Source: Cognataquiflexum aquatile
Lineage (GTDB): Bacteria; Bacteroidota; Bacteroidia; Cytophagales; Cyclobacteriaceae
Direction: 5' to 3'
NCBI RefSeq assembly: GCF_003316845.1
Contig: NZ_QMIK01000011.1
Location: 1 to 64,000, forward strand
Length of the DNA: 64,000 nt
The notes beneath the pieces are model-generated. The model saw only the letters and a list, made by a program, of their open reading frames with translations, had not been told where the DNA came from and did no database searches. Positions 52,115 through 60,963 of this stretch are shown in pieces. The position numbers were made by a program, and so were the translations under genes. Position 1 is the stretch's first letter; each line of letters starts with the position of its first letter.

Positions 52115-52205
52115 AACTTACCTCTTACCAGTTACCTTTAACTTCTTACCTCTCACCTTTTACCTTCTACCTCTTACCTTTAACCTCTTACCTTTAACCT
52201 CTTAC
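52115..52205 (+). repeat. TTACCTCTTACC-type degenerate tandem repeat
   Basis: About 90 bp of 6- to 12-bp units (TTACCTCTTACCTTTAACC and variants) between the four-helix-bundle gene and lpxB. It contains the right copy (52149-52164) of the 16-nt inverted repeat. Units vary in length and sequence, so this is not a CRISPR array. Confidence 0.75.
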
Positions 52206-52212
52206 CAAAAGA

Positions 52213-53325
52213 ATGAAATACTACATCATATCAGGTGAAAGATCAGGAGACCTCCATGCCTCCAACCTTATCCGGGCCATCAAAGCCTTGGATCCTAAAG
52301 CTACCTTTCGAGGTATGGGGGGAGATTATTCCAAAAATGAAGGACTTTCTCTCTGTGCCCATTATGATGAAGTAGCGGTGATGGGTTTTGTAGAAGTACT
52401 TTTTGGGTTCAGGAAAGTATTGAAATACCTCTCTCTAGTCAAAAAGGATATCTTAGACGCCAGACCTGATATCCTCATTTTGGTGGATTATGGGGGTTTC
52501 AATATGAAAATGGCAGCATTTGGGAAAAAGCAAAACATCCCTGTCCACTATTATATTCCACCCAAAGTTTGGGCTTGGAACCAAAAAAGAGCAATCAAAA
52601 TTAAAGAGTTTACCGATCAGGTATATTCAATTCTTCCATTTGAACCAGCGTTTTTTGAGCGGTATGGAGTTAATATTGAATATGTTGGAAATCCCTTGCT
52701 CGACGAAATCGCCAAATTTGAACCCCATCCTTTTTTTCATCAAAAAAATAGCCTGAGCTATAGTCCCATCATCGCTTTGCTACCGGGAAGCCGAAAGCAG
52801 GAACTCACCAACATGATGCAGGTCATGCTGCAGGTGGTTAAGAAGTTTCCAAATGCACAGTTTTTCATTGCAGGAGTAGACAATCTTGGCGCAACCTTAT
52901 ATGAACCTGCCATCAAAGCCGGTATCAAAGTCATCTACAATCAGACCTATGACCTGTTGCACCATGCCAATGCAGCCATTGTCACCTCCGGAACAGCCAC
53001 TTTGGAAACAGCCCTTTTCCGTGTTCCCCAAGTGGTCGTCTACAAAACCTCAGGTATCAGCTATGCCATCGCCAAAAGATTGATCCGGGTTCCGTTTATT
53101 TCTCTTGTCAACTTGATCGCCGACCGGAAAGTCGTTGCAGAATTGATCCAAGATGATTACAACGTTGAGAACCTTAGTCAGGAACTGAACCTGATCCTGT
53201 CCAATATTTTACACAAAGCTGAAATTTTGGATGGCTATACTGAAATCAAAGAAAAGCTGGGGACAGGTTCAGCTTCAGAAACTGCTGCAAAGATGATTTG
53301 TAGCAGTCTAGCGATTAGCCATTGA
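52213..53325 (+). CDS. lpxB: Lipid-A-disaccharide synthase
   Basis: A 370-residue GT19 glycosyltransferase that joins UDP-2,3-diacylglucosamine and lipid X to the lipid A disaccharide at the inner membrane. Signatures are ISGERSGDLHASNL (about 6-19), MGFVEVL (about 58), IPVHYYIPPKVWAWNQKR (about 113), LLPGSRKQE (about 190) and TSGTATLETALFRVPQVVVYKT (about 257). It is complete and of normal length. The start codon directly follows a degenerate repeat and the stop directly precedes another, so this housekeeping gene is embedded between accessory inserts. Confidence 0.97.
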   Translation: MKYYIISGERSGDLHASNLIRAIKALDPKATFRGMGGDYSKNEGLSLCAHYDEVAVMGFVEVLFGFRKVLKYLSLVKKDILDARPDILILVDYGGFNMKMAAFGKKQNIPVHYYIPPKVWAWNQKRAIKIKEFTDQVYSILPFEPAFFERYGVNIEYVGNPLLDEIAKFEPHPFFHQKNSLSYSPIIALLPGSRKQELTNMMQVMLQVVKKFPNAQFFIAGVDNLGATLYEPAIKAGIKVIYNQTYDLLHHANAAIVTSGTATLETALFRVPQVVVYKTSGISYAIAKRLIRVPFISLVNLIADRKVVAELIQDDYNVENLSQELNLILSNILHKAEILDGYTEIKEKLGTGSASETAAKMICSSLAISH

Positions 53326-53326
53326 G

Positions 53327-53458
53327 ATTTACCATATAGACACATAGTCCACATAGATTTTTAAAGGGAATTAATAAAGGATTTAAAGCGCCGATTTAAT
53401 TTGATATCAAAAAAAGTTTGGACAAGAACTATGTGTTCTATATGAGCTATATGGTTAA
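53327..53458. repeat. Inverted-repeat element, copy 1
   Basis: About 130 bp that begin with a 22-nt sequence (53327-53348, core ACCATATAGACACATAG) and end with an imperfect inverted version (about 53429-53458). The same 22-nt start recurs exactly at 53538-53559. Folding would give a long, imperfect hairpin. It lies directly after the lpxB stop. Confidence 0.7.
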
Positions 53459-53537
53459 TCTTTCTTTAGGAATATTGGAATTGTCAGTGGACAAAAAAAT
53501 TTGAGGTATCAAAGCGATCTAATTTTAAGGTTATTTA

Positions 53538-53669
53538 ATTTACCATATAGACACATAGTGCACATAACATAAAGAGAGATTTAAAAGGGTTTATTTTATC
53601 AATTAGATTTTTGAAAACCCATTGAGACTTAAATAAGTCCTATGTTGTCTATGTGCGCTATATGGTAAT
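53538..53669. repeat. Inverted-repeat element, copy 2
   Basis: A second element of about 130 bp with the same left arm (53538-53559 identical to 53327-53348) and an imperfect inverted right arm (about 53636-53669). Internal sequences of the two copies differ, so only the arms are conserved, as expected if the arms are functional. It lies 89 bp before the GxxExxY gene. Confidence 0.7.
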
Positions 53670-53757
53670 TATTTTTTCTCCCACTATGTTTTTTGTTTTG
53701 AATTTTAGAAATTAAGAGATTATTCAAAAATGACTCTTTAATTTAACCTCTGTCCAA

Positions 53758-54174
53758 ATGGAAATGTCCAAAAAACAACTTGATAAGTTAAGCTATAATG
53801 TAATTGGGGCCGCTATTGAGGTTCATAGGATTTTGGGCCCCGGTTTGTTAGAAAAAGTTTATCAAAAATGTCTGGCTAGGGAGTTAACATTAAGAGGGAT
53901 TAAATTCAAAGAACAAGTTAAAATGCCTTTTGACTACAAAGGGGAGTTTGTGGACTTAGACCTAACTTTTGATTTCTATATTGAAGAGTCATTGGTGCTT
54001 GAAATAAAAGCTGTCCAAGAAGTCATTCCCCTCTTTCATGCCCAAACATTGGCTTATATGAAACTGCTAAAAGCTCCAAAAGGCATCATCATAAATTTTA
54101 ACGTGACCAATATTTTCCATCATGGCCAAAAAACTTTTGTAAATGAATATTTTGAAACCCTGATTGATGAATAA
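53758..54174 (+). CDS. GxxExxY protein (PDDEXK-like)
   Basis: A 138-residue member of the GxxExxY family (PF13366). The name-giving motif GLLEKVY lies at 29-35. A PD-(D/E)xK nuclease-like core follows: Asp72 (TFDFYI) and Glu82-x-Lys84 (LEIKAV), then QTLAYMKLLKAPKGIIINFN. A nuclease role is plausible but unproven. The start is ATG 53758; MSK two codons later is an alternative. It follows two inverted-repeat elements and is followed by a terminator and a direct repeat, as often seen for this gene type in intergenic positions. Confidence 0.85.
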   Translation: MEMSKKQLDKLSYNVIGAAIEVHRILGPGLLEKVYQKCLARELTLRGIKFKEQVKMPFDYKGEFVDLDLTFDFYIEESLVLEIKAVQEVIPLFHAQTLAYMKLLKAPKGIIINFNVTNIFHHGQKTFVNEYFETLIDE

Positions 54175-54185
54175 TTGAAATTAAA

Positions 54186-54223
54186 AAAACCGCAGAAGTC
54201 CTTTTGGTTTCTTCTGCGGTTTT
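54186..54223. terminator. Bidirectional terminator
   Basis: A 13-bp stem (54186-54198 with 54211-54223) with A-run and T-run flanks between the GxxExxY gene and convergent clpX. Confidence 0.85.
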
Positions 54224-54250
54224 AAAACTGATCACTGAAAACTGATCACT
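54224..54250 (+). repeat. 13-nt direct repeat before clpX stop
   Basis: AAAACTGATCACT occurs twice in tandem (54224-54236 and 54238-54250), one base apart. Confidence 0.75.
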
Positions 54251-54253
54251 CCA

Positions 54254-55480
54254 TTAGGCTACCTGTAGTTTTTTAAACTTAGACTTGTCAAACTGCTCCT
54301 GAGCATATTTGGCATCAATGACCAATTCCTTGATCGAATCATCCGAAGGCAATTCATACATCGCATCAGTAATGATGGCTTCGCAGATAGACCGCAATCC
54401 CCTCGCTCCAAGATTGTATTCCACTGCTTTCTCCACAATATAATCGATACCGCTTTCTTCAAAAACCAATTTGACACCTTCCATTTCTATCAGCTTTTTA
54501 TACTGCTTGGTTAGCGCGTTTTTTGGTTCGGTCAGGATGCTTTTCAGGGTATCTCTATCCAAAGGATCCAAGTGGGTTACTACAGGAAGTCTACCGATCA
54601 ACTCAGGGATCAGACCAAAAGATTTTAAATCCTGTGCGGTGACATATTGGAGCAGGTTGGCCCTGTCTACTTGTCTGTCTTCCACATATTTATTGAATCC
54701 CATGGGTTGGGTATTCAGCCTCTTGGCAATGTGTCTTCCGATTCCGTCAAATGCCCCACCGCAAATGAATAGGATGTTCTCCGTATTGACGGCGATCATT
54801 TTCTGGTCAGGATGCTTTCTGCCACCTTGCGGCGGCACATTTACCACAGTTCCTTCCAACAACTTCAACAAAGCCTGCTGCACGCCTTCGCCACTCACAT
54901 CACGGGTGATGGATGGATTATCAGATTTCCTTGCGATTTTATCGATTTCATCAATGTAAACGATGCCTTTTTCCGCCGCTTCTACATTGTAATCAGCTGC
55001 TTGAAGCAACCTTGTCAGGATACTTTCCACATCCTCACCCACATATCCTGCTTCGGTAAGTACAGTGGCATCAGCAATACAAAATGGCACTTCCAATATC
55101 TTGGCCAATGTTTTGGCGAGATAGGTCTTACCTGTTCCTGTATCACCGACCATGATGATGTTGGATTTTTCGATCCTGATATCGTCATTTTCTTCCCCTT
55201 TCTGAAGCAACCTTTTGAAGTGGTTGTACACCGCTACGGTCAGTACTTTTTTAGCTTCATATTGACCGATCACATATTGGTTTAGAAATTCAGTAAGCTC
55301 CTTTGGCTTTTTGAGCTTGACCTTGACATTCTTGCCGGGCTTTTTGTTTTTATCTTCCTCGCCAAGAATCTGGTAGGCCTGATCAATACAGAAATTGCAG
55401 ATATGTGCCGAAATCCCGGAGACCATGAGGTCTACGTCTTTCTTGTTTCTTCCGCAAAATGAACAGGTAATTTGTGCCAT
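54254..55480 (-). CDS. clpX: ATP-dependent Clp protease ATPase subunit ClpX
   Basis: A 408-residue AAA+ unfoldase that feeds proteins to ClpP. The N-terminal zinc-binding domain shows [11 protein letters not shown]...CNFC. The AAA core has Walker A GDTGTGKT, Walker B YIDEIDKI, pore loop GYVGEDV and [17 protein letters not shown]; sensor 2 is GARGLRS. The start overlaps the clpP stop by one base (TAATG), so both proteins are made in step. It is the last gene of the tRNA-Leu/tig/clpP/clpX cluster. Confidence 0.98.
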   Translation of the reverse strand: MAQITCSFCGRNKKDVDLMVSGISAHICNFCIDQAYQILGEEDKNKKPGKNVKVKLKKPKELTEFLNQYVIGQYEAKKVLTVAVYNHFKRLLQKGEENDDIRIEKSNIIMVGDTGTGKTYLAKTLAKILEVPFCIADATVLTEAGYVGEDVESILTRLLQAADYNVEAAEKGIVYIDEIDKIARKSDNPSITRDVSGEGVQQALLKLLEGTVVNVPPQGGRKHPDQKMIAVNTENILFICGGAFDGIGRHIAKRLNTQPMGFNKYVEDRQVDRANLLQYVTAQDLKSFGLIPELIGRLPVVTHLDPLDRDTLKSILTEPKNALTKQYKKLIEMEGVKLVFEESGIDYIVEKAVEYNLGARGLRSICEAIITDAMYELPSDDSIKELVIDAKYAQEQFDKSKFKKLQVA

Positions 55481-56154
55481 TATTTAGTTTTTTTGATCAA
55501 TACTTCATCAATTAAGCCATATTCTTTGGCCTCCGGTGCTTTCATCCAATAATCTCTATCAGAATCTCTTTCGATTTCGTCAAAAGTCTTACCTGAATGG
55601 TCCGCAAGGATCTGATACAGTTCCTGCTTCATTGATAAGATCAATTTCAGTGAAATCTCCATGTCCTTGGATTGTCCCTGCATGCCTCCTGAAGGCTGAT
55701 GAATCATCACCCTGGAATGTTGCAACGCAGATCTCTTGTCTTTGGCACCACCTGCAAGTAAAACCGCGCCCATGGAAGCTGCAATACCGGTACAGATCGT
55801 GGCCACGTCAGGATTGATATACTGCATGGTATCGTAGATTCCAAGTCCAGCGGTCACAGAACCTCCGGGGCTGTTGACATACAGAAGCACGTCTTTTTTG
55901 GGATCCGTGGATTCCAAAAACAACAACTGTGCAGTGATGATATTGGCAATAAAATCATCCACCTGGGTACCTAAAAAGATGATTCTGTCCATGATCAATC
56001 TTGAAAACACATCAATTTCACGGAAATTGGTAGGTCTTTCTTCAATTACTGACCTGGTCATGTTTTCTACAAAGGTATTGTATTGGTCAAAAGCGTTGCC
56101 ACTGATGCCCCTGCTGTGAACAGCGTATTTTCTGAATTCGTCTCTGTTTATCAT
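55480..56154 (-). CDS. clpP: ATP-dependent Clp protease proteolytic subunit
   Basis: A 224-residue serine protease. The catalytic Ser is in [16 protein letters not shown], His in [11 protein letters not shown] and Asp in the DRDYWM region near the C-terminus. The open frame extends to 56178; ATG 56154 ([12 protein letters not shown]) is chosen because it matches family N-termini. It is transcribed with tig upstream and clpX downstream, the usual bacterial order tig-clpP-clpX. A hairpin with one mismatch (about 56189-56212) lies in the tig-clpP gap and may attenuate or process the transcript. Confidence 0.97.
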   Translation of the reverse strand: MINRDEFRKYAVHSRGISGNAFDQYNTFVENMTRSVIEERPTNFREIDVFSRLIMDRIIFLGTQVDDFIANIITAQLLFLESTDPKKDVLLYVNSPGGSVTAGLGIYDTMQYINPDVATICTGIAASMGAVLLAGGAKDKRSALQHSRVMIHQPSGGMQGQSKDMEISLKLILSMKQELYQILADHSGKTFDEIERDSDRDYWMKAPEAKEYGLIDEVLIKKTK

Positions 56155-56231
56155 AATTTCTGTTTTAGTCTTGTACAAAAATAAAAAAAGCCCTTAAAGA
56201 AGGACTTTTTGATAACGATTTTATCCAAAAA

Positions 56232-57557
56232 TTAGTTTTCTAACAGTTCTTTGAATTTGTCGATTTTGATGACTTCTTCTTTCAGATTTCCTTTTTCTCT
56301 TACAAAATCAAGGACTTTTTCATTCTGTACAGAAGTCAGCATCTGCATATAGTTTTGGCCTTCATTGCCTTTAAGGTAATTGTCGACGAACATATCCATG
56401 CTAGCTTCCATCTGTGAACCAAGTCCTGAAGAAGCAAATTGCTCGCGGATCATTTCTTTGGTTTTTTCGATGACATCTGCATGTTCTGCCTGAATGTCAT
56501 TGTCTTTCGCAATTTTGTTAGAGATCAATGTCCATGTCAGTTGCTTGGCGTAGATTGGATATTCCTGCTCTACTTGTTCCATCGTCACCTTTCCTTCATT
56601 GGCCCTTAGCAACCACTCTTTAAGGAAGTCTTCCGGCAAATCAATATTGGCTTTGGCAACGAGTTTTTCTTTTATTTTTTCTTCTCCAAAGACCCTCAGC
56701 TCTTTGTTGTAGTTTTCTGAAAGAATTTCTTTCACTTTATTTCTCATCGCTTCCTCTGAATCGACCTGACCTTCACCAAACAGTTTGTCAAAAAAATCTT
56801 GGTTCAGTTCTGCCAATTCAGTCCTGTTGATGTTTTGAACAGTGAAAGTGCATTTACCTTTAAGGTCAGCAGCTTCTTCCTCAGTGACACCTACAGTGGC
56901 AGCAAGGTTTTCCTTGATGGCTTTGGAAGGATCAAAGGTCACTACATCTCCTTTTTTCAATCCGATAAATTGCTTCAGTGAACCGGCTTCCACAGCAGAA
57001 AGTGGCATGGAGAAGGTTTTTTCAAATGAACCGTCATCAGATTTCAGGTCTCCATATAGAAAATCATTTTCTTGGCTGACCTCAGGATTGGTCATTTTTC
57101 CGTATTGGCTTCGAAGGTTTTGGATGGCGTCATCTACTTCCTTTTCTTCCATTTCCATCTTATAGCTGGTAGCATCAATGCCATCAATTTTGACGGAGAT
57201 ATCTTCTACAAAACCTATCTTGTACTTGAACTCAAATTCTTTTTGGCTATCCCAATTGATATTTGCGGCATCTTCAACCATCGGAAGTGGATCTCCCAAT
57301 ATTTTAAAAGTCTGGGCTTTCAGATAATCATTCAGGGAAGAAGTAAGGATTGAATTGATTTCATCCACGAGTACCGAGGTTCCATACATCTTTTTTACCA
57401 TGGTGATGGGAGCTTTGCCTGGTCTAAAACCTCTTATTGTGGCTTTTTTGGCGTAGTCCTTGATTTTCGCATCCACCTTTGGTTGATAATCTGCTTCATT
57501 TAGTTTAATTTTAACTGAAGCCTGATTTGCTGCGTGCTTGTCTAATGAGATTTCCAA
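56232..57557 (-). CDS. tig: Trigger factor
   Basis: A 441-residue ribosome-bound chaperone with peptidyl-prolyl isomerase activity. The N-terminal ribosome-binding loop is GFRPGKAP (about 44-51), followed by the FKBP-type PPIase domain (about 150-240) and the helical C-terminal arms. The start codon is TTG at 57557 (MEISLDKHAAN); no in-frame ATG is nearby, so translation may be set low. It lies downstream of tRNA-Leu (TAG) on the same strand and is followed by clpP. Confidence 0.95.
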   Translation of the reverse strand: MEISLDKHAANQASVKIKLNEADYQPKVDAKIKDYAKKATIRGFRPGKAPITMVKKMYGTSVLVDEINSILTSSLNDYLKAQTFKILGDPLPMVEDAANINWDSQKEFEFKYKIGFVEDISVKIDGIDATSYKMEMEEKEVDDAIQNLRSQYGKMTNPEVSQENDFLYGDLKSDDGSFEKTFSMPLSAVEAGSLKQFIGLKKGDVVTFDPSKAIKENLAATVGVTEEEAADLKGKCTFTVQNINRTELAELNQDFFDKLFGEGQVDSEEAMRNKVKEILSENYNKELRVFGEEKIKEKLVAKANIDLPEDFLKEWLLRANEGKVTMEQVEQEYPIYAKQLTWTLISNKIAKDNDIQAEHADVIEKTKEMIREQFASSGLGSQMEASMDMFVDNYLKGNEGQNYMQMLTSVQNEKVLDFVREKGNLKEEVIKIDKFKELLEN

Positions 57558-57589
57558 TTTGCTGTATTTTGGTGTGATTTGAATTTAAA

Positions 57590-57658
57590 AACCCCCAATC
57601 CCATTTCTTATTTCGATGGCCTGTATTAGGCTCGAAGCCGGAAAGTTGATTGAGGGTT
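57590..57658. repeat. Long-range inverted repeat between tRNA-Leu and tig
   Basis: AACCCCCAATC (57590-57600) and GATTGAGGGTT (57648-57658) can pair over 11 positions with one mismatch, enclosing 47 nt that contain a CGAAGCCGG stretch. It lies in the leader of tig and may control read-through from the tRNA gene. Confidence 0.4.
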
Positions 57659-57666
57659 AAGAAGCG

Positions 57667-57748
57667 TGCGGATAGAGGGACTCGAACCCCCATGCCTCGC
57701 GGCGCTAGATCCTAAGTCTAGTGCGTCTACCAATTTCGCCACATCCGC
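57667..57748 (-). tRNA. tRNA-Leu (TAG)
   Basis: An 82-nt class II tRNA on the minus strand: acceptor GCGGATG with TATCCGC, anticodon stem CTAGA/TCTAG around loop CTTAGGA (anticodon TAG), long variable arm, T arm with TTCGAGT. CCA is not encoded. It is the first gene of the tig-clpP-clpX unit. Confidence 0.95.
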
Positions 57749-57760
57749 GATTTGTGGTTG

Positions 57761-57791
57761 CAAAGGTAATAAGTAAAATTAAACTTGCAAA
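57761..57791 (-). promoter_or_regulatory. Promoter of tRNA-Leu/tig
   Basis: On the minus strand TTTG (57788-57791), exactly 19 nt, TACCTTTG (57761-57768): a perfect match. The start of transcription would lie only about 6 nt before the tRNA. Confidence 0.75.
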
Positions 57792-57877
57792 AATTGGAAT
57801 AAAATTCATCCCAAAATTTGTTAAATACCCTACAGGACGGGTTGTTTTGATAAAAGAATTGCTTTAGCTTCGATAAT

Positions 57878-60094
57878 ATGATAGAAATAGACCTGGCAGA
57901 GGAAAGAAAGGAGATCTTAAAAAGATATAAGAAGCTTTTGAAAATGGCCAAACCGGTCCTCAAACCCGGTGATGCCAAGATCATCAAAAAGGCTTTTAAC
58001 GTCTCCAATGATGCCCATAGGGAAATGCGCAGGAAATCCGGCGAACCCTATATCTACCACCCTTTGGAGGTTGCCTTGATCTGCGTGGAGGAGATCGGAC
58101 TGGGCACCACCAGTATCGTCTCTGCTTTGCTGCATGATGTGGTCGAGGATACCGATTGGGAACTGGAAGACATCGAAAGGGAATTCGGTACCAAAGTCGC
58201 CCAGATCATAGATGGCTTGACCAAAATCTCAGGAGTATTTGAATACGGTTCTTCCCAACAGGCAGAAAACTTCAGAAAAATGCTCCTCACCCTTTCTGAC
58301 GATGTGCGGGTGATTCTGATCAAATTGGCGGACAGGCTCAACAACATGCGTACCCTTGACAGCATGCCAAGGCACAAGCAGCTGAAGATTGCCTCCGAGA
58401 CAATGTACCTCTATGCGCCTTTGGCCCACCGCCTAGGTCTCTATGCCATCAAATCTGAGTTGGAAGACCTTTACCTTAAATTCACTGATTCGGAGACTTA
58501 CCTTTTCATTGTCAACAAAATCAATGAAACCAGGCTCTCCAGAAATAAATTCATCAAAAGTTTTATTGGGCCCATAGAAGAAGAACTCCTTTCCCAGGGC
58601 TTCAAATTTACCATCAAGGGAAGACCAAAGTCTGTCTTTTCAATTTACAACAAAATGAAATCGCAGAATATACCTTTTGAAGAGGTGTATGACCTTTTTG
58701 CGATCAGGATTATCATTGACAGTGAGCTCGAAAATGAAAAAGCAGACTGTTGGCAGGTATATTCCGTGGTGACGGACTTTTACCGGCCCAATCCCGACAG
58801 ACTTCGGGATTGGATCAGCACGCCAAGGGCAAACGGCTATGAATCCCTTCATACCACGGTCATGAGTCAGACAGGCCAATGGGTGGAAGTCCAGATCCGT
58901 ACCGTCAGGATGGATGACATCGCTGAAAGAGGCTACGCTGCCCACTGGAAATACAAGGAAAAAGATACCCCCCAGAAAGGAACCGGCCTAGATGAATGGA
59001 TTACCCAAGTCAGAACCTTGCTCGAATCGAATGACGGGTCGGCCATTGAATTTATGGACGACTTCCGCGGCAATCTTTTCCATGACGAGGTTTTTGTCTT
59101 TACTCCAAAAGGAGAATTAAAGGTCCTTCCTAATGGTGCCACTGCCTTGGATTTTGCCTTTGAGATTCACTCAGAAGTCGGTGCCAAGTGTATAGGAGCC
59201 AAGGTCAACCAAAAATTGGTCTCCATCAACCACAAACTCAAAAACGGCGATCAGGTAGAAATCCTGACCTCCAACAAACAAAAACCCACTGAAGACTGGC
59301 TCAATTCCGTAGTCACATCACGGGCCAAAGCCAAAATCAAAGATGCTCTACGGGAAGAAAAGAAATCCACCATCTTGGACGGAAAGGAAATCGTCCAAAG
59401 GAAACTCCGCCAGATGAAAATGGAATTCACTTCAGAAGTGGTAGAGCAGCTCAGGGCATATTTTGAGACCAAAACTCCCAATGAGTTTTATTACAAAGTA
59501 GGAAAAGGTGTCATCGATGCCACTTCAATCAAAAGCTTTAAGGAGTTTAAAGAGCAGAAAAAACAAAAAGGCAAGGCTTCCTTTGAAAAAGTGAAGGACG
59601 AAACATCCTTTACCAAAGAGATCAAAAACCTCAAAGGGCCTGACCATGACCAACTGCTCATCGGCGAAGACATGGATTTGGTCGATTATATCCTTGCCAA
59701 ATGCTGCAATCCCATTCCCGGAGATGACGTTTTTGGCTTTGTGACGATCAACGAAGGCATCAAAATCCATAGGACTTCCTGTCCCAATGCCTTAGAACTG
59801 CTTTCCAACCACGGAAACAGGGTAATCAAAGCGCGATGGACAAGCCAACAGCAGATCGCGTTTTTGGCGGGATTGAGAATCGTAGGTACCGACAGGGTGG
59901 GGCTGATCAATGATGTCACCAGGGTAATCTCCAATGAACTGAAAGTCAATATGCGGTCCATCACTGTAGATTCCGACAGCGGTATTTTTGAAGGATCGAT
60001 CAAACTCTACGTCCACAGTACCCAACACCTCGAAAAATTAATGTCAAACCTTTCAAAAGTAGAAGGCATCCTCAAAGTGACCAGGTTTGATTGA
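57878..60094 (+). CDS. Bifunctional (p)ppGpp synthetase/hydrolase (RelA/SpoT homologue)
   Basis: A 738-residue stringent-response enzyme. The N-terminal HD hydrolase domain is intact (ALLHDVVEDTDW, about 82-93). The synthetase domain (about 240-350) has GRPKSVFSIYNKM and the substrate motif NGYESLHTTVM. The TGS domain (about 395-455, VFTPKGELKVLPNGATALDFAF), a zinc-finger/helical region with CCNPIPGDDVFGF and the C-terminal ACT domain follow. It therefore can both make and degrade (p)ppGpp, as a single Rel enzyme. It is divergent from tRNA-Leu, and a weak TAGCTTCG box lies too close to the ATG to call. Confidence 0.95.
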   Translation: MIEIDLAEERKEILKRYKKLLKMAKPVLKPGDAKIIKKAFNVSNDAHREMRRKSGEPYIYHPLEVALICVEEIGLGTTSIVSALLHDVVEDTDWELEDIEREFGTKVAQIIDGLTKISGVFEYGSSQQAENFRKMLLTLSDDVRVILIKLADRLNNMRTLDSMPRHKQLKIASETMYLYAPLAHRLGLYAIKSELEDLYLKFTDSETYLFIVNKINETRLSRNKFIKSFIGPIEEELLSQGFKFTIKGRPKSVFSIYNKMKSQNIPFEEVYDLFAIRIIIDSELENEKADCWQVYSVVTDFYRPNPDRLRDWISTPRANGYESLHTTVMSQTGQWVEVQIRTVRMDDIAERGYAAHWKYKEKDTPQKGTGLDEWITQVRTLLESNDGSAIEFMDDFRGNLFHDEVFVFTPKGELKVLPNGATALDFAFEIHSEVGAKCIGAKVNQKLVSINHKLKNGDQVEILTSNKQKPTEDWLNSVVTSRAKAKIKDALREEKKSTILDGKEIVQRKLRQMKMEFTSEVVEQLRAYFETKTPNEFYYKVGKGVIDATSIKSFKEFKEQKKQKGKASFEKVKDETSFTKEIKNLKGPDHDQLLIGEDMDLVDYILAKCCNPIPGDDVFGFVTINEGIKIHRTSCPNALELLSNHGNRVIKARWTSQQQIAFLAGLRIVGTDRVGLINDVTRVISNELKVNMRSITVDSDSGIFEGSIKLYVHSTQHLEKLMSNLSKVEGILKVTRFD

Positions 60095-60186
60095 GAGAGT
60101 TTTCCCCAAGTCCCTTTTGACCTTTGAGTAAGGCTTTTATTCGATTTTTGGTTCTTGAACTCTAAACCATTTAAAATTTTCAAAGC

Positions 60187-60378
60187 ATGTCATACATCAC
60201 AGATCAAGAACTTGACCGCGATATCCGCAACCTTTTCATACCATTAGAAGACCAGCATATTCCTTTAGCATCATGGGAGGAATTGGAAAAAATCTACGGC
60301 AAAGGATTTGTCAATAACCAAAAGAGAGAAATCGAAAAAGAAAAAATGCGCAGACAAAGAGCCGAAGAACTTTCCTAA
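60187..60378 (+). CDS. Small hypothetical protein
   Basis: A 63-residue charged protein (MSYITDQELDRDIRNLF) that I do not recognise. The N-terminal half is acidic with LASWEELEKIYGKGF, and the C-terminal half is a Lys/Arg/Glu-rich helix that may form a coiled coil. It lies 92 bp after the RelA/SpoT homologue on the same strand. Coding is plausible from its amino-acid make-up, but no independent support is available. Confidence 0.5.
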   Translation: MSYITDQELDRDIRNLFIPLEDQHIPLASWEELEKIYGKGFVNNQKREIEKEKMRRQRAEELS

Positions 60379-60963
60379 CCAAAACTTTGACCGAATTGTA
60401 TCCCCGCCAAAGCTTGGTTCCTATTGTTTCTTTTGTGGTAATTTAATCTGTGTTCATCTTTTTAATCTGTGGTTTAATATTCAAGGCAAAAAATAATACA
60501 GAATCTACTACCTTAAAACTTTTTTCTCGACTCCTAATTCAGATCCATTTCTGGAAATATTTAAATTTAAACAATCCCGGTTAAGTCAAAGTTTATAAGA
60601 AATAGTACAATAAAAATCTTCAAAAACCCGCTTTTTCTCTATAGTTCCGGTATATTTCCCCTAACCTTCTCCTAACCAACCGTTATTCCCTCCCCCACCA
60701 TTCGTTAACTTTTGATCAATTTCCTAGAAATCATATCATTATTCCAATAAAAGCAAAAATTGCATTTTTTGAATATTCCCTACCAAGTCTTTTGTCCTTA
60801 AATCTGTCCCGATTCTTCCCGATTTCCGTTTTCATCGGTTGTAATTATTTTAAACTTTCAGCACAAAAAACTGCAAGGATTTTAAATCAATAACCGATTT
60901 CTATCTTGCTTATTCGAATCTTTTCTAAATAAGATAAGTTATATTTGCAAAAACCTAAAATTC
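60379..60963. other. Gene-free region with CACAGATTA-type repeat
   Basis: No ORF or RNA gene is supported. At about 60434-60477 the minus strand reads CCACAGATTAAAAAG...ACACAGATTAAA, a short repeat of the CACAGATTA class. The rest is AT-rich with small tandem duplications (CTAACC, CCCGATTCTTCCCGATT). A -7 box TATATTTG at 60940-60947 probably serves the downstream Fur-family gene. Confidence 0.45.

Noticed and set aside
52115-52205. Possible CRISPR array (tandem TTACCTCTTACC units)
   Set aside because: Units are 6-12 bp, unequal and without distinct spacers, and there are no cas genes. It is a degenerate tandem repeat.
57511-57693. 60-residue minus-strand frame between tRNA-Leu and tig
   Set aside because: It overlaps the 3' end of the tRNA and the 5' end of tig in another frame; it is a by-product of the tRNA sequence.
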